The notes: generated by a model not told the origin, from the sequence alone. Counted from the stretch's first letter, positions 51,691 through 61,190 are shown. The stretch: 64,000 nt of DNA from an uncultured Stenotrophomonas sp. (GCF_913778665.1 NZ_CAJYVQ010000012.1:62001-126000); one strand, 5' to 3'. Translations and numbers: made by a program.

Positions 51691-52986
51691 ATGCTCGGCT
51701 CACCCCCCTTCCTCCAAGGCGCCGCCGTGTTCGCCAGCCTCTCTCTCCTGATCCGCCACCTGCTGGCCTGGGCCGCCGCGCTGGTCGTCGCCGGCATGGT
51801 CTGGAGCGGCATCTTCAGCGGCATGAACGACGGCCCCGGCTGGGTGTTCGGCCTGCTGGCGATGTTCCTGATGATCTCCGCGCTGGGCAGCGCGATTACC
51901 CACATGCGCCGGGTCTGGCTGGTCGCCGGCCGGCTGGATGCGACCACGCTGTCCGGGCGCCAGCGGCGCCAGGTGGAACTGCCGATGGATGCCGGCCAGG
52001 CCTACGCGGTGGTGGACGCGGCAATTGCCGAACTACCGCGTGTCGAAGACGTGGAAAGTTCGGCCGGCAGCCTGCAGGTGCGCGCCTACGTGCGCCGCGT
52101 CGATCCGTGGAACGGCCGCCAGCCGTCGCGCTGGAACCTGCCGGCGCGGTTGGCGATCAAGCGCAACAGCGTACTGGCCACGGTCACCCCGGGGCAGGGC
52201 ACCAGCACCGTCACCCTGTTGTTTGAACCCGATGCCGGTTGGTGGGCCGACCTGCTGGCGCTGGATGAGGGCAGCAACTACGAGAACGCCGAAGCGGTCA
52301 CCCGCGCGATCAGCCGCCGCGTGGCCGACCAGCGCCGCGACGAGCAGGCTGCTGCCGAACAGACCCAGGTGGAAAAGGAACTGTCGGTTGCGCGCCTGAA
52401 CCTGCTGCATGCGCAGGTGGAGCCGCACTTCCTCTACAACACGCTGGCCAACGCGCAGGTGCTGACCCGCACCGATCCGGCGCGCGCCGAACAGATGCTC
52501 GGCCATCTGATCCAGTACCTGCGCAGTTCGCTGCCGCAGGTGGACGAATCGGTGTCGACGCTGGGCGTGGAGCTGGAACGCACGCGTGCGTATCTGGAGA
52601 TTCTGCGCATCCGCATGGGCGCACGCCTGGCGGTGGAGGTGCAGGTGCCGAACGAACTGCATGGCGTGCACCTGCCGGCCATGGCGCTGCAGACGCTGGT
52701 GGAGAATGCGATCAAACATGGCCTGGAACCGAAGCCGGGCGGCGGCACGATCTGGATCCTGGCGCGCAGCTTCGATGACCACGTGACGGTGACCGTGGCC
52801 GACGACGGCCTCGGCTTCGGCCAGGGTACCAGCGGCACCGGCATCGGCCTGAAGAACCTGCGCGAGCGCCTGCGCCTGACCTGCGGCGAGCAGGCCGGCG
52901 TGGCGATCGTCGCCAATTTCCCCAGTGGCGTGGCCGCGACCATGACCCTGCCGCAGTTGCACAAGGAGCGCAGCCATGCCGCTTGA
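51691..52986 (+). CDS. Sensor histidine kinase of the LytS/YehU type
   Basis: 431 residues; a GTG at 51727 is an alternative start. Two N-terminal membrane helices (about 18-38 and 50-70), a cytosolic region of unknown fold (about 90-215), then the His_kinase domain with the phospho-accepting His in QVEPHFLYNTLANAQ and a HATPase with ENAIKHGLEP (N box) and DDGLGFGQGTSGTGIGLKNLRERL (G boxes). It phosphorylates the LytTR regulator encoded next (11-base overlap). The periplasmic part is short, so the signal may be membrane-borne. No target genes are identified. Confidence 0.92.
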   Translation: MLGSPPFLQGAAVFASLSLLIRHLLAWAAALVVAGMVWSGIFSGMNDGPGWVFGLLAMFLMISALGSAITHMRRVWLVAGRLDATTLSGRQRRQVELPMDAGQAYAVVDAAIAELPRVEDVESSAGSLQVRAYVRRVDPWNGRQPSRWNLPARLAIKRNSVLATVTPGQGTSTVTLLFEPDAGWWADLLALDEGSNYENAEAVTRAISRRVADQRRDEQAAAEQTQVEKELSVARLNLLHAQVEPHFLYNTLANAQVLTRTDPARAEQMLGHLIQYLRSSLPQVDESVSTLGVELERTRAYLEILRIRMGARLAVEVQVPNELHGVHLPAMALQTLVENAIKHGLEPKPGGGTIWILARSFDDHVTVTVADDGLGFGQGTSGTGIGLKNLRERLRLTCGEQAGVAIVANFPSGVAATMTLPQLHKERSHAA

Positions 52987-53746
52987 AGCCCTGATCGCCG
53001 AAGACGAAGAACTGCTGCGGCAGTCACTGGTGGAGCAGCTGCGCCGGTTGTGGCCGGAACTGAAGCTGGTGGCTGAGTGCGAGGATGGCGCCAGTGCGCT
53101 GGAGCAGCTGGCCGAGAAGCAACCGGATATCGCCTTCCTCGATATCCGCATGCCCGGCATCAGCGGCATCGAAGTGGCACGTGCGCTGTCCGAGCTGAGC
53201 CCGCGCACCCAGGTGGTGTTCGTGACCGCCTACGATCAGTACGCCATCGATGCGTTCGAGCAGGGCGCGATGGACTACCTGCTCAAGCCGGTCAGTGACG
53301 AGCGCCTGTTGGCGACCCGCGAGCGCATCCTGTCGCGGTTGCCATCGACGCGCCAGGACGATGCCGTGCTGGAGCGCCTGCTGCAGCGGCTGGGGCCATC
53401 GCCGGGGGCCGCCGAACGCCCGCCGCTGGCCTGGATCACCGCCAGCAATGGCCGCGAGACGCAGCTGATCATGCTGGAGGACGTGGCCTACTTCCGCGCC
53501 GACAACAAGTACACCACGGTGGTTACGGCCGCAGGTGAGAGCCTGCTGCGCACGCCGTTGCGTGAGTTGCTGGACGTGCTTGATCCGCAGCACTTCCGCC
53601 AGATCCACCGATCCACCATCGTCAACATGAAGGCGGTGGCAGCGGTCAGCCGCGACGATACCGGGCGCGGTGTACTGCGCCTGCGCCAGCGTGCGGAAAC
53701 GCTGGTGGTCAGCCAACCGTTCATGAGCCTGTTCCGCGGCATGTGA
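52976..53746 (+). CDS. LytTR-family response regulator
   Basis: 256 residues. Receiver domain 1-120 with Glu9/Asp10, the phospho-acceptor Asp56 (AFLDIRMPG), Thr84 and Lys104. LytTR DNA-binding domain at about 150-250: RETQLIMLEDVAYFRADNKYTTVV, then HFRQIHRSTIVNMKAVAAV. Overlaps the kinase gene by 11 bases, so the two are coupled. LytTR regulators control envelope, virulence or transport genes; which ones here is not visible. A hairpin between convergent genes follows at 53769-53800. Confidence 0.94.
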   Translation: MPLEALIAEDEELLRQSLVEQLRRLWPELKLVAECEDGASALEQLAEKQPDIAFLDIRMPGISGIEVARALSELSPRTQVVFVTAYDQYAIDAFEQGAMDYLLKPVSDERLLATRERILSRLPSTRQDDAVLERLLQRLGPSPGAAERPPLAWITASNGRETQLIMLEDVAYFRADNKYTTVVTAAGESLLRTPLRELLDVLDPQHFRQIHRSTIVNMKAVAAVSRDDTGRGVLRLRQRAETLVVSQPFMSLFRGM

Positions 53747-53768
53747 CCGTTGCGCGCTGCTGAAAGAA

Positions 53769-53800
53769 CAATGCCACCGTGATCGCGCACGGTGGCATTG
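53769..53800. terminator. Hairpin between convergent genes
   Basis: Perfect 13-bp stem CAATGCCACCGTG / CACGGTGGCATTG with a 6-base loop. No T run follows, so it may be a Rho-assisted or bidirectional terminator. Confidence 0.6.
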
Positions 53801-53825
53801 TGGGTCCCCCCGCTTTCCCGAAGGG

Positions 53826-54440
53826 TCAGTAGGCAGGCTGCAAGGTCAGGTCGTGGTGATGCTCGTTCTCACCGACATGGTTCAAGCGGCCGACCAGCTC
53901 GGAGTGCTGCTTCATGCGCCCGATCTCGGTCATGATGCGGATGTCCTCATGGCGCAGTTCGCGCTTGGCGGTGACCGCCTGCTTGTAGTCCAGCACTTCC
54001 GGGTAGTGCTCGGCCAGGTCCAGCGCTTCGGCCACGTGCTCGACGCTGTCGGCCCTGGAACTGATGCGGGCGCGGCTGTTGAACGCCTTCATCCAGCGCT
54101 CGAAACCGGCCGTACGGTCGAACATGTTGGCCATGAACCAGATCACGAACAGGATCGATACCCAAGAACCGAACACGATCACCACGCGGGTGAAGGTGAT
54201 ATGGAAGTCGTCGCGCCACAGGTAGTTGGCGATCAGGCCCAGGATCAGCAGCGATGCCGCCTGCCAGCCGACGATGGAGGCGATCAGCCATTGGCACTTG
54301 GCCTGTGCCATCACCGCCACTTCATCGCGGATCTGCTGCTCGCTGAGATTGCGCCAGTGCGCGACCTGTTTGTCGAACGGGCTGCTGTAGAGCTCGTTGT
54401 CGCGAAGCAGAATTCCCAAACCCTTGAACAAAGCAATCAT
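53826..54440 (-). CDS. Hypothetical membrane protein, 204 residues
   Basis: Start ATG 54438-54440 with AAGGAG 8 bases upstream. Two helices (about 50-72, LIASIVGWQAASLLILGLIANYL, and 82-104, RVVIVFGSWVSILFVIWFMANMF). Soluble N-terminus (HWRNLSEQQIRDEVAVMAQAKC) and a C-terminus that is helical and charged with a His-rich end (NHVGENEHHHDLTLQPAY). No recognised family. Facing the LytTR gene across the hairpin. Confidence 0.7.
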   Translation of the reverse strand: MIALFKGLGILLRDNELYSSPFDKQVAHWRNLSEQQIRDEVAVMAQAKCQWLIASIVGWQAASLLILGLIANYLWRDDFHITFTRVVIVFGSWVSILFVIWFMANMFDRTAGFERWMKAFNSRARISSRADSVEHVAEALDLAEHYPEVLDYKQAVTAKRELRHEDIRIMTEIGRMKQHSELVGRLNHVGENEHHHDLTLQPAY

Positions 54441-54749
54441 GGCTGGCTCCTTGTGGAACGTGCGTCGATCAGCATTGGACGGTGTGGCGGGCTCAGTTCT
54501 AGCACTTCCAGCGAGCCGTGCAATGGGCGCAATGCCAAGCAGCGCAAGGGGTTCGTCTGAATGGGTGAAGATTGATGCAATGCAGCATAGTGTCCGCAGC
54601 CTGCGACAGGATGTCGCAGGGTGAAACGTGCTGCGGCCGCACATGAAACCGTCGCTGAGTGCGGAGGCTCGCCGCCAGCGTCGTGATCGCCCAGAATCAG
54701 GGCCGACCGCGCAACGCGTGGCCGTGTTCCCGCCTTTCCTGGACCTGTG
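54441..54749. other. Spacer with one hairpin
   Basis: About 310 bases without a gene. A perfect stem CCTGCGAC / GTCGCAGG lies at 54599-54619. No promoter stands out. Confidence 0.4.
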
Positions 54750-55679
54750 ATGCCCGCTCTGCTGCAGCGACTGTCCCGCCCCGTCACCGCGCCAATCCGG
54801 CGTTGGGTGCTGGAGGCCTTCCCGCGTGGCCAGAGCGGCATCGATTACGACCATCCGCTGGGCGACCCGGGCTGGTTCGGCCCGGACAGCGTGACCTGGC
54901 GGCTGCATGCCGAATTCCCCTCGATGCTGGCCGGCGGGTTATGCGCGCTGATGCTGCAGACCCTGCACCCGCGCGCGCTGGCGGGGGTCTACGACCACTC
55001 CAATTTCCGCCAGGACCTGGTGGGCCGGCTGCGCCGCACCACCGCCTTCGTCGCCGGCACCAGCTACGCGCCCCGCGGCGAGGTGGAGGCACTGGTGAGC
55101 AAGGTGCGCCGCATCCATGCGCAGATCCGCGGCCAGACCGCGCAGGGCGAGCCCTACGCCGCCGATGATCCGCGGTTGCTGACCTGGGTGCACGTGACCG
55201 AAGCGTTTGGTTTCCTGCAGGGCTTCCGCCGCTACGGGCGCGCGGTGCCGGAGCCCATCGCCGATCGCTACTACGACGAGTATCGCCGGGTGGCCGAAGC
55301 ACTGGGTGCGGTGGATGTGCCGCGCAGCGAAGCGGAAGTGGCGGCGTACTTCTGCGCACGGCAGCCGGAGCTGCGGGTGGACGATCGTTCGCGCGAAGTG
55401 CTGGAGGTTTTGTCCGGCGTGCGCCTGCCAGTACCGGTGCCGGGGCTTTCGCGCGAGGTGTTCCTCGGCGCCGGCGCGGCGCTGCTGCCGGACTGGGCCG
55501 ACGCCATGCTGGACCGCACGGGCCGCCAGCGTGCGCAGGCCGCAGCGTCGGCGAAACTGATGCAGGGCATGGCACCGCTGTTCCGCCGCGCGCTGCCCGA
55601 TGGCCTGGCCAGTCGCGCCTGCGCGCGCGTGGGTGTGGCGGTGGAGACCCTGCGCGAGTGGCCCGACGTGCCTGGGTAG
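54750..55679 (+). CDS. Oxygenase MpaB family protein (DUF2236)
   Basis: 309 residues from ATG 54750 (a GTG one codon earlier is possible). Family pattern: WFGPDSVTWRLHAEFPSMLAGGLCALMLQTLHPRALAGVYDHSNFRQDLVGRLRRTTAFVAGTSYAPRGEVEALVSKVRRIH, with His residues near 53 and 72 that fit the b-type heme or metal site, and TWVHVTEAFGFL near 146. MpaB-type enzymes cleave prenyl side chains or act as latex-clearing-like oxygenases; the substrate is unknown. The upstream gap is about 310 bases. A REP-like stretch follows near 55681-55780. Confidence 0.82.
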   Translation: MPALLQRLSRPVTAPIRRWVLEAFPRGQSGIDYDHPLGDPGWFGPDSVTWRLHAEFPSMLAGGLCALMLQTLHPRALAGVYDHSNFRQDLVGRLRRTTAFVAGTSYAPRGEVEALVSKVRRIHAQIRGQTAQGEPYAADDPRLLTWVHVTEAFGFLQGFRRYGRAVPEPIADRYYDEYRRVAEALGAVDVPRSEAEVAAYFCARQPELRVDDRSREVLEVLSGVRLPVPVPGLSREVFLGAGAALLPDWADAMLDRTGRQRAQAAASAKLMQGMAPLFRRALPDGLASRACARVGVAVETLREWPDVPG

Positions 55680-55680
55680 G

Positions 55681-55780
55681 TGCCGACTTTGGTTAGCACG
55701 TCTTTCGCGCGGTGCCGCGGAAGCGCCAACCAAGATTGGCATCCACCAGAGTGGATTCCGAAGTAGATCCACGCCCTGCG
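55681..55780. repeat. REP-like palindrome cluster
   Basis: Several imperfect palindromes such as GCCAACCAAGATTGGC and GTAGATCCACGC..GCGTGG, related to those at 58660-58750 (GTGCCGACCAAGGTCGGCAC). They lie between the convergent MpaB-like and TetR genes. Confidence 0.6.
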
Positions 55781-55791
55781 TGGCTGAGGCT

Positions 55792-56379
55792 TTACACGTC
55801 TACCTTCAACCCACGCAACAGCAGGTCCAGCGCCGCCGTCGCCTGCGGCAGGCGGGCGTCTCCATCCTCACCCTCGGCGATCCAGAACGCAGCTTCGGCC
55901 AGGCTGCCGTAGACCAGCGACGCCAGCGCTTGTGCCTGCACCGGCGCCACCACCTGCTGCGCAATCAACTGCTCGATCAGGCGCTGCATCGACCGCACGC
56001 AGTGCTGCTGCGATTCCGGTGAAGCGCCACCGAGCACCGCGCGTGCATCGCGCAGCACGATGCGTTGGATTTCCGGTTCCAGTGCCATCTGCAGGTAGGC
56101 ACGGCAGCGCTGCACGAACCCGTCCCACGCATCGTCCGCACCTTCGCTGATTGCCTGCAGGCGCGGGTCGGTCTCGGCATCGAGCTGGGCAACCACCGCT
56201 GCCAGCAGGCCCTGCTTGTCGCCGAAGTGATGGTACAGCGCGCCGCGGGTCAGCCCGGCCTGCGCAGTCAGGTCGTCCATCGAGGTGGCGGCGTAGCCGC
56301 GCTCGCAGAACACTCGGCGGGCCGTCGCCAGCAGTCTGGCGCGGGTTTCTTCCATCTCGGCGCGGGTACGACGAACCAT
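55792..56379 (-). CDS. TetR-family repressor (AcrR/SmeT-like)
   Basis: 195 residues from ATG 56377-56379, with AGGAG 7 bases upstream; an upstream in-frame ATG lies in the operator region and is rejected. N-terminal helix-turn-helix at about 25-55 (YAATSMDDLTAQAGLTRGALYHHFGDKQGLL), C-terminal ligand domain (about 70-190) with RRDARAV-like VLRDARAVLGGASPE. Divergent from the MFS pair, with operators between. By layout and operator likeness to AcrR and SmeT it probably represses the MFS genes and itself, and lets go when drug-like molecules bind. Confidence 0.88.
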   Translation of the reverse strand: MVRRTRAEMEETRARLLATARRVFCERGYAATSMDDLTAQAGLTRGALYHHFGDKQGLLAAVVAQLDAETDPRLQAISEGADDAWDGFVQRCRAYLQMALEPEIQRIVLRDARAVLGGASPESQQHCVRSMQRLIEQLIAQQVVAPVQAQALASLVYGSLAEAAFWIAEGEDGDARLPQATAALDLLLRGLKVDV

Positions 56380-56415
56380 CCGGAGCTCCTTACATACGTA
56401 GTGCATGATTATTTA

Positions 56416-56464
56416 CATACGTGACGTATGAATGTAGCCTCTTATACATACGCTCTGTATGTAT
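56416..56464. promoter_or_regulatory. TetR operators between the TetR and MFS genes
   Basis: Palindrome CATACGTGACGTATG (56416-56430) and a perfect inverted repeat ATACATAC / GTATGTAT with a 5-base core (56444-56464). A further half-site (ACATACGTA) is near 56392-56400. The ACATAC/GTATGT core resembles the AcrR operator. Confidence 0.75.
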
Positions 56465-56512
56465 TGTCCTGGCGCCGCCTGCGTCAGGCAAGTCATGGCC
56501 CTGGAGACCCCG

Positions 56513-57727
56513 ATGGCTACCCCCTACCGCGACCTCTTCGCCGCCCCCGGCACCACCGGGCTTGCCTTGGCCGGGTTGCTGGCCCGCCTGCCGCTGCCGA
56601 TGACCGGCATCGGCATCATCACTCTGCTGTCGCAGCTGCGCGGCAGCTATGCGCTGGCCGGCGCCGTGTCGGGTACCTTCGTGCTGACCTATGCGCTGCT
56701 GTCGCCACAGGTGTCGCGCTGGGTCGATCGCCACGGCCAGGCGAGGGTGCTGCCGTGGGCGGCCGCAGCCAGCGCGATCGGCCTGCTGGTGCTGCTGGCC
56801 TGCACCGTGCTGGCCGCGCCGGCCTGGACGCTGTTCGCCGCCGCGGTGATGGCCGGCAGCATGCCCAGCGTGTCGGCGATGGTGCGCGCCCGCTGGACCG
56901 CGATCCATCGCGGTCGCCCGCAGCTACAGACGGCGTATTCGTTGGAGACCGTGCTTGATGAGGTCACTTTCATCGCCGGGCCGCCGTTGTCGGTGGGGCT
57001 GTCGGTGGCGGTGTGGCCGCAGGCCGGCGTGCTGGTTGCGGCCGTGCTGCTGCTGGCCGGCGTTGCCGCGCTGGTGCTGCAACGGGGCACCGAGCCGCCG
57101 CTGCAGGCCCTCGATACTGCAACACCGCGACGTTCGCTGCTGCGGCAACCGGAGATCCGCCTGCTGGCGCTGCTGATGCTGGCGATGGGGGTGATCGTCG
57201 GCACCGTCGACATCACCAGCGTGGCCTTTGCCGAGCAGCGCGGGCAGCCGCTGGCCGCCAGCCTGGTGTTGTCGGCCTACGCCGTGGGCAGCTGCGGCGC
57301 TGGCCTGCTGTTCGGTGCATTGAACCTGCAGGTGCCGCTGCGCCGTCTGTTGCTGCTGGGTGCAGCGGCCACGGCGCTGACCGCGCTGCCGCTGCTGTGG
57401 GTCGGCAACCTGCCATCGCTCGCGATGGCGGTGCTGCTGGCCGGGGTGTTCTTCGCGCCAACGATGATCGTGGCGATGTCGCTGGTAGAGCAGTGCGTGC
57501 CGGCCGCACGGCTGACCGAGGGCATGACCTGGCTGCTGGCCGGTCTGAACATCGGTGTCGCGCTGGGCGCGGCAGTGGCGGGCCAGGTGGTCGATGGCGC
57601 TGGCGTGCGCCCGGGCTTTCGGGTCGCGTTGCTCGCCGGCACCTGCGTGCTGCTGCTCGCCGCGCTCGCGCAGCACGCGCTGCACCGCGCGCGCGTACCT
57701 GGCGGTGTTGCGGAGGCCACGCGATGA
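56513..57727 (+). CDS. MFS transporter, intact member of the TetR-controlled pair
   Basis: 404 residues from ATG 56513 with GGAG 8 bases upstream (ATG 56495 is an alternative). Twelve helices. Motif-like blocks: GTFVLTYALLSPQVSRWVDRHGQARVL (loop II-III motif A, D-R-x-G), SLETVLDEVTFIAGPPLSVGLSVAVWP and helix VII onward with AVGSCGAGLLFGALNLQ. MFS exporters of this group pump drugs or aromatic compounds. Its stop overlaps the next gene's start by ATGA, so they form a tight pair under the operators at 56416-56464. Confidence 0.87.
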   Translation: MATPYRDLFAAPGTTGLALAGLLARLPLPMTGIGIITLLSQLRGSYALAGAVSGTFVLTYALLSPQVSRWVDRHGQARVLPWAAAASAIGLLVLLACTVLAAPAWTLFAAAVMAGSMPSVSAMVRARWTAIHRGRPQLQTAYSLETVLDEVTFIAGPPLSVGLSVAVWPQAGVLVAAVLLLAGVAALVLQRGTEPPLQALDTATPRRSLLRQPEIRLLALLMLAMGVIVGTVDITSVAFAEQRGQPLAASLVLSAYAVGSCGAGLLFGALNLQVPLRRLLLLGAAATALTALPLLWVGNLPSLAMAVLLAGVFFAPTMIVAMSLVEQCVPAARLTEGMTWLLAGLNIGVALGAAVAGQVVDGAGVRPGFRVALLAGTCVLLLAALAQHALHRARVPGGVAEATR

Positions 57728-58658
57728 GCGCTGCTTCGCCTGCACAGTCCGCACCTGTGCCCCGTCACCCGTGGACGGCGGTGTCGGCGGTTGGCCTTGC
57801 GACCTTCGCGGTGGTCACCACCGAAATGCTGCCGGTCGGCCTGCTGACCCCGATCGCTGATGACCTGGGGGCGTCCACCGGCACTGCCGGGCCAATGATC
57901 GCGCTACCGGCCCTGCTGGCGGCGCTGTTCGCACCGCCGGTGGTGATCGTTGCCGGTGGCATCGATCGTCGCCGCATCCTGTGCGCACTGCTCGCCCTGC
58001 TGGGGGTACCGCTGGGTGCATTGATCGGCGACGCGCTGGGCTGGCGCTTCGCGTTCGCGGCGATGGCGCTGTTCAGTGCGGCGATCCTGCTGTTGCATCT
58101 TGCAGCGCTTCCCGCGTTGCCGGTGGCGGCGTCGGTACGTCCGGCGCTGTTCGTGCAGCTGCTTGGCCACCGTGGCCTGCAGCGCGGCCTGTGCCTGACC
58201 CTGCTGCTGGTGGCGGGCCACTTCGTTGCCTTCACCTATGTGCGCCGCTGCTGATCCTGCGCTCGGGCGTGGATGCCGCGTCGATCGGCGCGTTGCTGTT
58301 CGCCTATGGCATGGCAGGCATCGCCGGCAATTTCATGGCTGGGCCGCTGGCTGCCCGCCATCCGCGCGGCGTGCTGCTGGCGATCGCGTGCGGCTTGCTG
58401 CTGACGCCACTGTTGTTGCTGTGGGGGCTGGCCTACGGCGGCGTGTCAGTCGGCCTGATGAGCGGGATGATGAGGGCGGTGCCGCACGCGCTGGAGGTCG
58501 CCACCGCGCTGTACGCGGGCGTGTTCAACATCGGCATCGCGCTGGGGGCGTGGGTCGGTGGAAGGCTGCTGGACGGTATCGGCCTGCATGCCAATCTGTG
58601 GGCCGCCGCGGTGTTGGCTGCGAGCGCTCTGCTGATGGCGGCGACCCTGCGCGAGTAG
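57724..58658 (+). pseudogene. MFS transporter pseudogene: internal deletion and frameshift
   Basis: Starts ATG 57724 (MSAASPAQSAPVPRHPWTAV) overlapping the upstream MFS stop. Two lesions. First, helices about III-V are missing: RRRILCALLALL runs straight into GVPLGALIGDALGWRFAF at about 57997, where the family has 60-70 further residues. Second, near 58240-58250 a single base is lost: TYVRRC then stop in one frame, while the next frame continues with LLILRSGVDAASIGALLFAYGMAGIAGNFMAGPLAARHP. The rest of the protein, through ATLRE, is in that frame. It cannot make an intact transporter; a single missing base could also be a sequencing error, but the deletion is not. Confidence 0.85.
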
Positions 58659-58659
58659 G

Positions 58660-58750
58660 TCCACCCGATGGGTGGATTCCTACTCCGTGCCGACCAAGGT
58701 CGGCACCCACCAGAGCGAGGCATTGCGCCAACCAGGGTTGGCACCCACCC
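58660..58750. repeat. REP-like palindromes
   Basis: Contains GTGCCGACCAAGGTCGGCAC and CGCCAACCAGGGTTGGCACC-like inverted repeats, plus CCACCCGATGGGTGG. Related to the cluster at 55681-55780. Confidence 0.7.
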
Positions 58751-58757
58751 GCAAATG

Positions 58758-58783
58758 AAACGGGCGCCTTGCGGCGCCCGTTT
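58758..58783 (-). terminator. Terminator of the M13 peptidase gene
   Basis: Perfect 11-bp stem AAACGGGCGCC / GGCGCCCGTTT with loop TTGC. It directly follows the 3' end of the minus-strand gene, and reading leftward the stem ends in TTT. Confidence 0.75.
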
Positions 58784-58791
58784 CCCTTGCA

Positions 58792-60903
58792 TCACCACAC
58801 CTTGACCCGCTTGTCCGGGGCCAGGTACAGCTTCTGGCCTTCCTTCACGTCGAACGCCGGGTACCACGCGTCGATGTTGCGCACGGTCAGCGCGCGGAAC
58901 TGGCCCGGTGCGTGCACATCGGTCAGCAGCGAATTGCGCAGCGCCTGCTCGCGGCTCTTGCTGCGCCAGGCCTGGGCGAAGCCGAGGAAGAAGCGCTGGT
59001 CCGGGGTGAAGCCTTCCAGGGTCTGGCCCGGCTTGCCCTGCAGCGACAGCTGGTAGGCGTCGTAGGCGGTGCCGAGGCCGGCCACGTCGGCGATGTTCTC
59101 GCCCAGGGTCAGCTTGCCGTTCACATGCACGCCCGGGAACGGCTCGTAGCTGCTGAACTGCGCGGCCAGCGCATCGCCAGCGGCGTTGAACTGCTTCAGG
59201 TCCTCGGCGGTCCACCAGTTGTGCAGCTTGCCGGTTTCATCGAACAGCGCACCGGCGTTGTCGAAGCCGTGGCTGATCTCATGGCCGATCACCGCGCCGA
59301 TCGCACCGTAGTTCACCGCGTCATCGGCGGCACCGTCGAAGAACGGCGGCTGCAGGATCGCGGCCGGGAACACCAAGCGGTTCTCCAGCGGCACGTTCAT
59401 TGCATTGATGGTCTGCGGCAGCATCGCCCACTCGCTGTGGTCGACCGGCTTGCCCAGCTTGGCGATGTTGCGCTGGTATTCGAACAGCTCGGCGCGCTGT
59501 GCATTGCCCAGCGCGTCATCGCGGCGGATCTCCAGGCCGGTGTAGTCGCGCCACTTCTCCGGGTAGCCCATGCCGACGGTCAGGCCGGCGACCTTGGCCT
59601 TGGCATGCGCCTTGGTCTGCGGCGACATCCACGACAGTGCATCGATGCGCTTTGCGAAGGCGGCGATGATGTTCTTCGCCATCTCGTCCGCACGCTCCTT
59701 GGTCTTGGCGTCGAAGTGCTTCTCGACGTAGCGCTTGCCGATGGCCTCGCCGATCGCATGGTTGGCATCGTCCACCGCGCGCTTCCAGCGGTCGCTCTGC
59801 TGCGGCGTGCCGCTCAGTGCGGTGCCATGGAAGGCGAAGCGGGCATCGGCGAACTTCTTCGGCAGGTAGGCGGCGGCACGGTCCAGCGCGTGGAACGCCA
59901 GGTAGTCCTTCCACACCTCCAGCGGCTCGGTGGCAACCAGCTTGGACAGGCCGGCGACGGCCTTGGGCTGCCACACGATGAAGTCCTGCTGGTCGCCCAG
60001 CGCGGCTGCATCAAGGAAAGCGTTCCAGTCCATGCCCGGTGCCTTGGCGTTGAAGTCGGCCTGGGTCCAGGGGTTGGCGCCCTTGGTCACGTCGTTGGTT
60101 TCTTCCTGGGTCGCGTGCGCCTGCGCGATCTTGGTCTCCAGCGCGAGGATGCGCTGCGCCTTGCCGGCCGGGTCGGCGACGCCGGCCAGCTGCAGCATCT
60201 GCGCGACGTACGCCTGGTACTGCTTGCGCAGCTCGGCCATGCGGCCGTCACCCAGGTAGAAGTCGCGGTCGGGCATGCCCAGGCCGCCCTGCACAAGGTA
60301 GGGAGCGGTGCGGTCCGGCTGCAGCATGTCCACCGACACCCACAGGCCGAACAGGCGGTCGGTGTAGAAGTTGGTAGCGTTCAACAGGTCGACGTCGGCG
60401 CGCATTTCGCCGCCCAGGGCACGCGCCAGGCCGGCCTTGTCGGTGATCGCATCGATCGCCTTCAGCTGCGGCTGCACCGGGGCGGTGCCGCGCTGTTCGA
60501 TGCCGGCTTCGTCCATGTAGGCGGCGTAGTAGTCGCCGATCAGCTTGTCGTCACCGCTGGCCTGGTTGTTACCGGCGGCGCCTTCGAGGATGGCGCGGGT
60601 GTCGGCCAGGGTCTTTTCGGCGATGACGTTGAAGCTGCCGAAGCGCGAACGGTCGGCCGGGATCTCGGTATTCTTCACCCAGGTACCGTTGGCGAAGCCG
60701 AAGAAGTCATCGCCGGCGGCGATGCTGCGGTCCATGCCGCTGGCGTCGAAGCCGAAGCTGCCCAGCATCGGCTTGGCTGCAGCAGGAGCGGCCTCGGCCG
60801 GTGCGGCGGTGCCGGCGGCAGGATCGGCCGGGCGATCGCAGGCGGCCAGGGACAGGCTGGCAACGATGGCCAGTGCCAGAGTGGGACGGCGCAGCTTGGA
60901 CAT
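58792..60903 (-). CDS. M13 family zinc metallopeptidase, lipoprotein (PepO type)
   Basis: 703 residues. Signal peptide with lipobox LSLAAC (Cys22), then an Ala/Pro linker. Neprilysin-like M13: NFYTDRLFGLWVS and WTQADFNAKAPGMDW in the N-terminal domain, then the zinc site VIGHEISHGFDNAG (about 533-546), the third ligand in GENIADVAGLGTAYDAYQ near 600, and the C-terminal RALTVRNIDAWYPAFDVKEG with Arg/His-type substrate contacts. An outer-membrane-linked periplasmic oligopeptidase. A strong terminator lies just beyond the stop. Single gene by its surroundings. Confidence 0.95.
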   Translation of the reverse strand: MSKLRRPTLALAIVASLSLAACDRPADPAAGTAAPAEAAPAAAKPMLGSFGFDASGMDRSIAAGDDFFGFANGTWVKNTEIPADRSRFGSFNVIAEKTLADTRAILEGAAGNNQASGDDKLIGDYYAAYMDEAGIEQRGTAPVQPQLKAIDAITDKAGLARALGGEMRADVDLLNATNFYTDRLFGLWVSVDMLQPDRTAPYLVQGGLGMPDRDFYLGDGRMAELRKQYQAYVAQMLQLAGVADPAGKAQRILALETKIAQAHATQEETNDVTKGANPWTQADFNAKAPGMDWNAFLDAAALGDQQDFIVWQPKAVAGLSKLVATEPLEVWKDYLAFHALDRAAAYLPKKFADARFAFHGTALSGTPQQSDRWKRAVDDANHAIGEAIGKRYVEKHFDAKTKERADEMAKNIIAAFAKRIDALSWMSPQTKAHAKAKVAGLTVGMGYPEKWRDYTGLEIRRDDALGNAQRAELFEYQRNIAKLGKPVDHSEWAMLPQTINAMNVPLENRLVFPAAILQPPFFDGAADDAVNYGAIGAVIGHEISHGFDNAGALFDETGKLHNWWTAEDLKQFNAAGDALAAQFSSYEPFPGVHVNGKLTLGENIADVAGLGTAYDAYQLSLQGKPGQTLEGFTPDQRFFLGFAQAWRSKSREQALRNSLLTDVHAPGQFRALTVRNIDAWYPAFDVKEGQKLYLAPDKRVKVW

Positions 60904-61190
60904 GGACTTCTCTTGCAGCGGAAAACCCCAAGTCTAATCCGCCCCGGCCCGGCTGGCCGTCCCGGGGTGCGGCCTGTCCTGTGCAGGATCTGGCTGAACG
61001 CGCGGAATCGATCTTCACGCCGCCACCGGGGTGGTGCATGCTGGCCTCTGGAGCCCTGCGCGGACTCGGGGAGGTGGCCATGCGGGGTCGGGTCAGGCGT
61101 CAAGAATGGCGTCCGCCGGCCGTTGAGGTCGGGGATGTGGAGGATTCGTTCGCGCATGAAGCCAGCCGACTGCACAAGGAAGATCGACCG

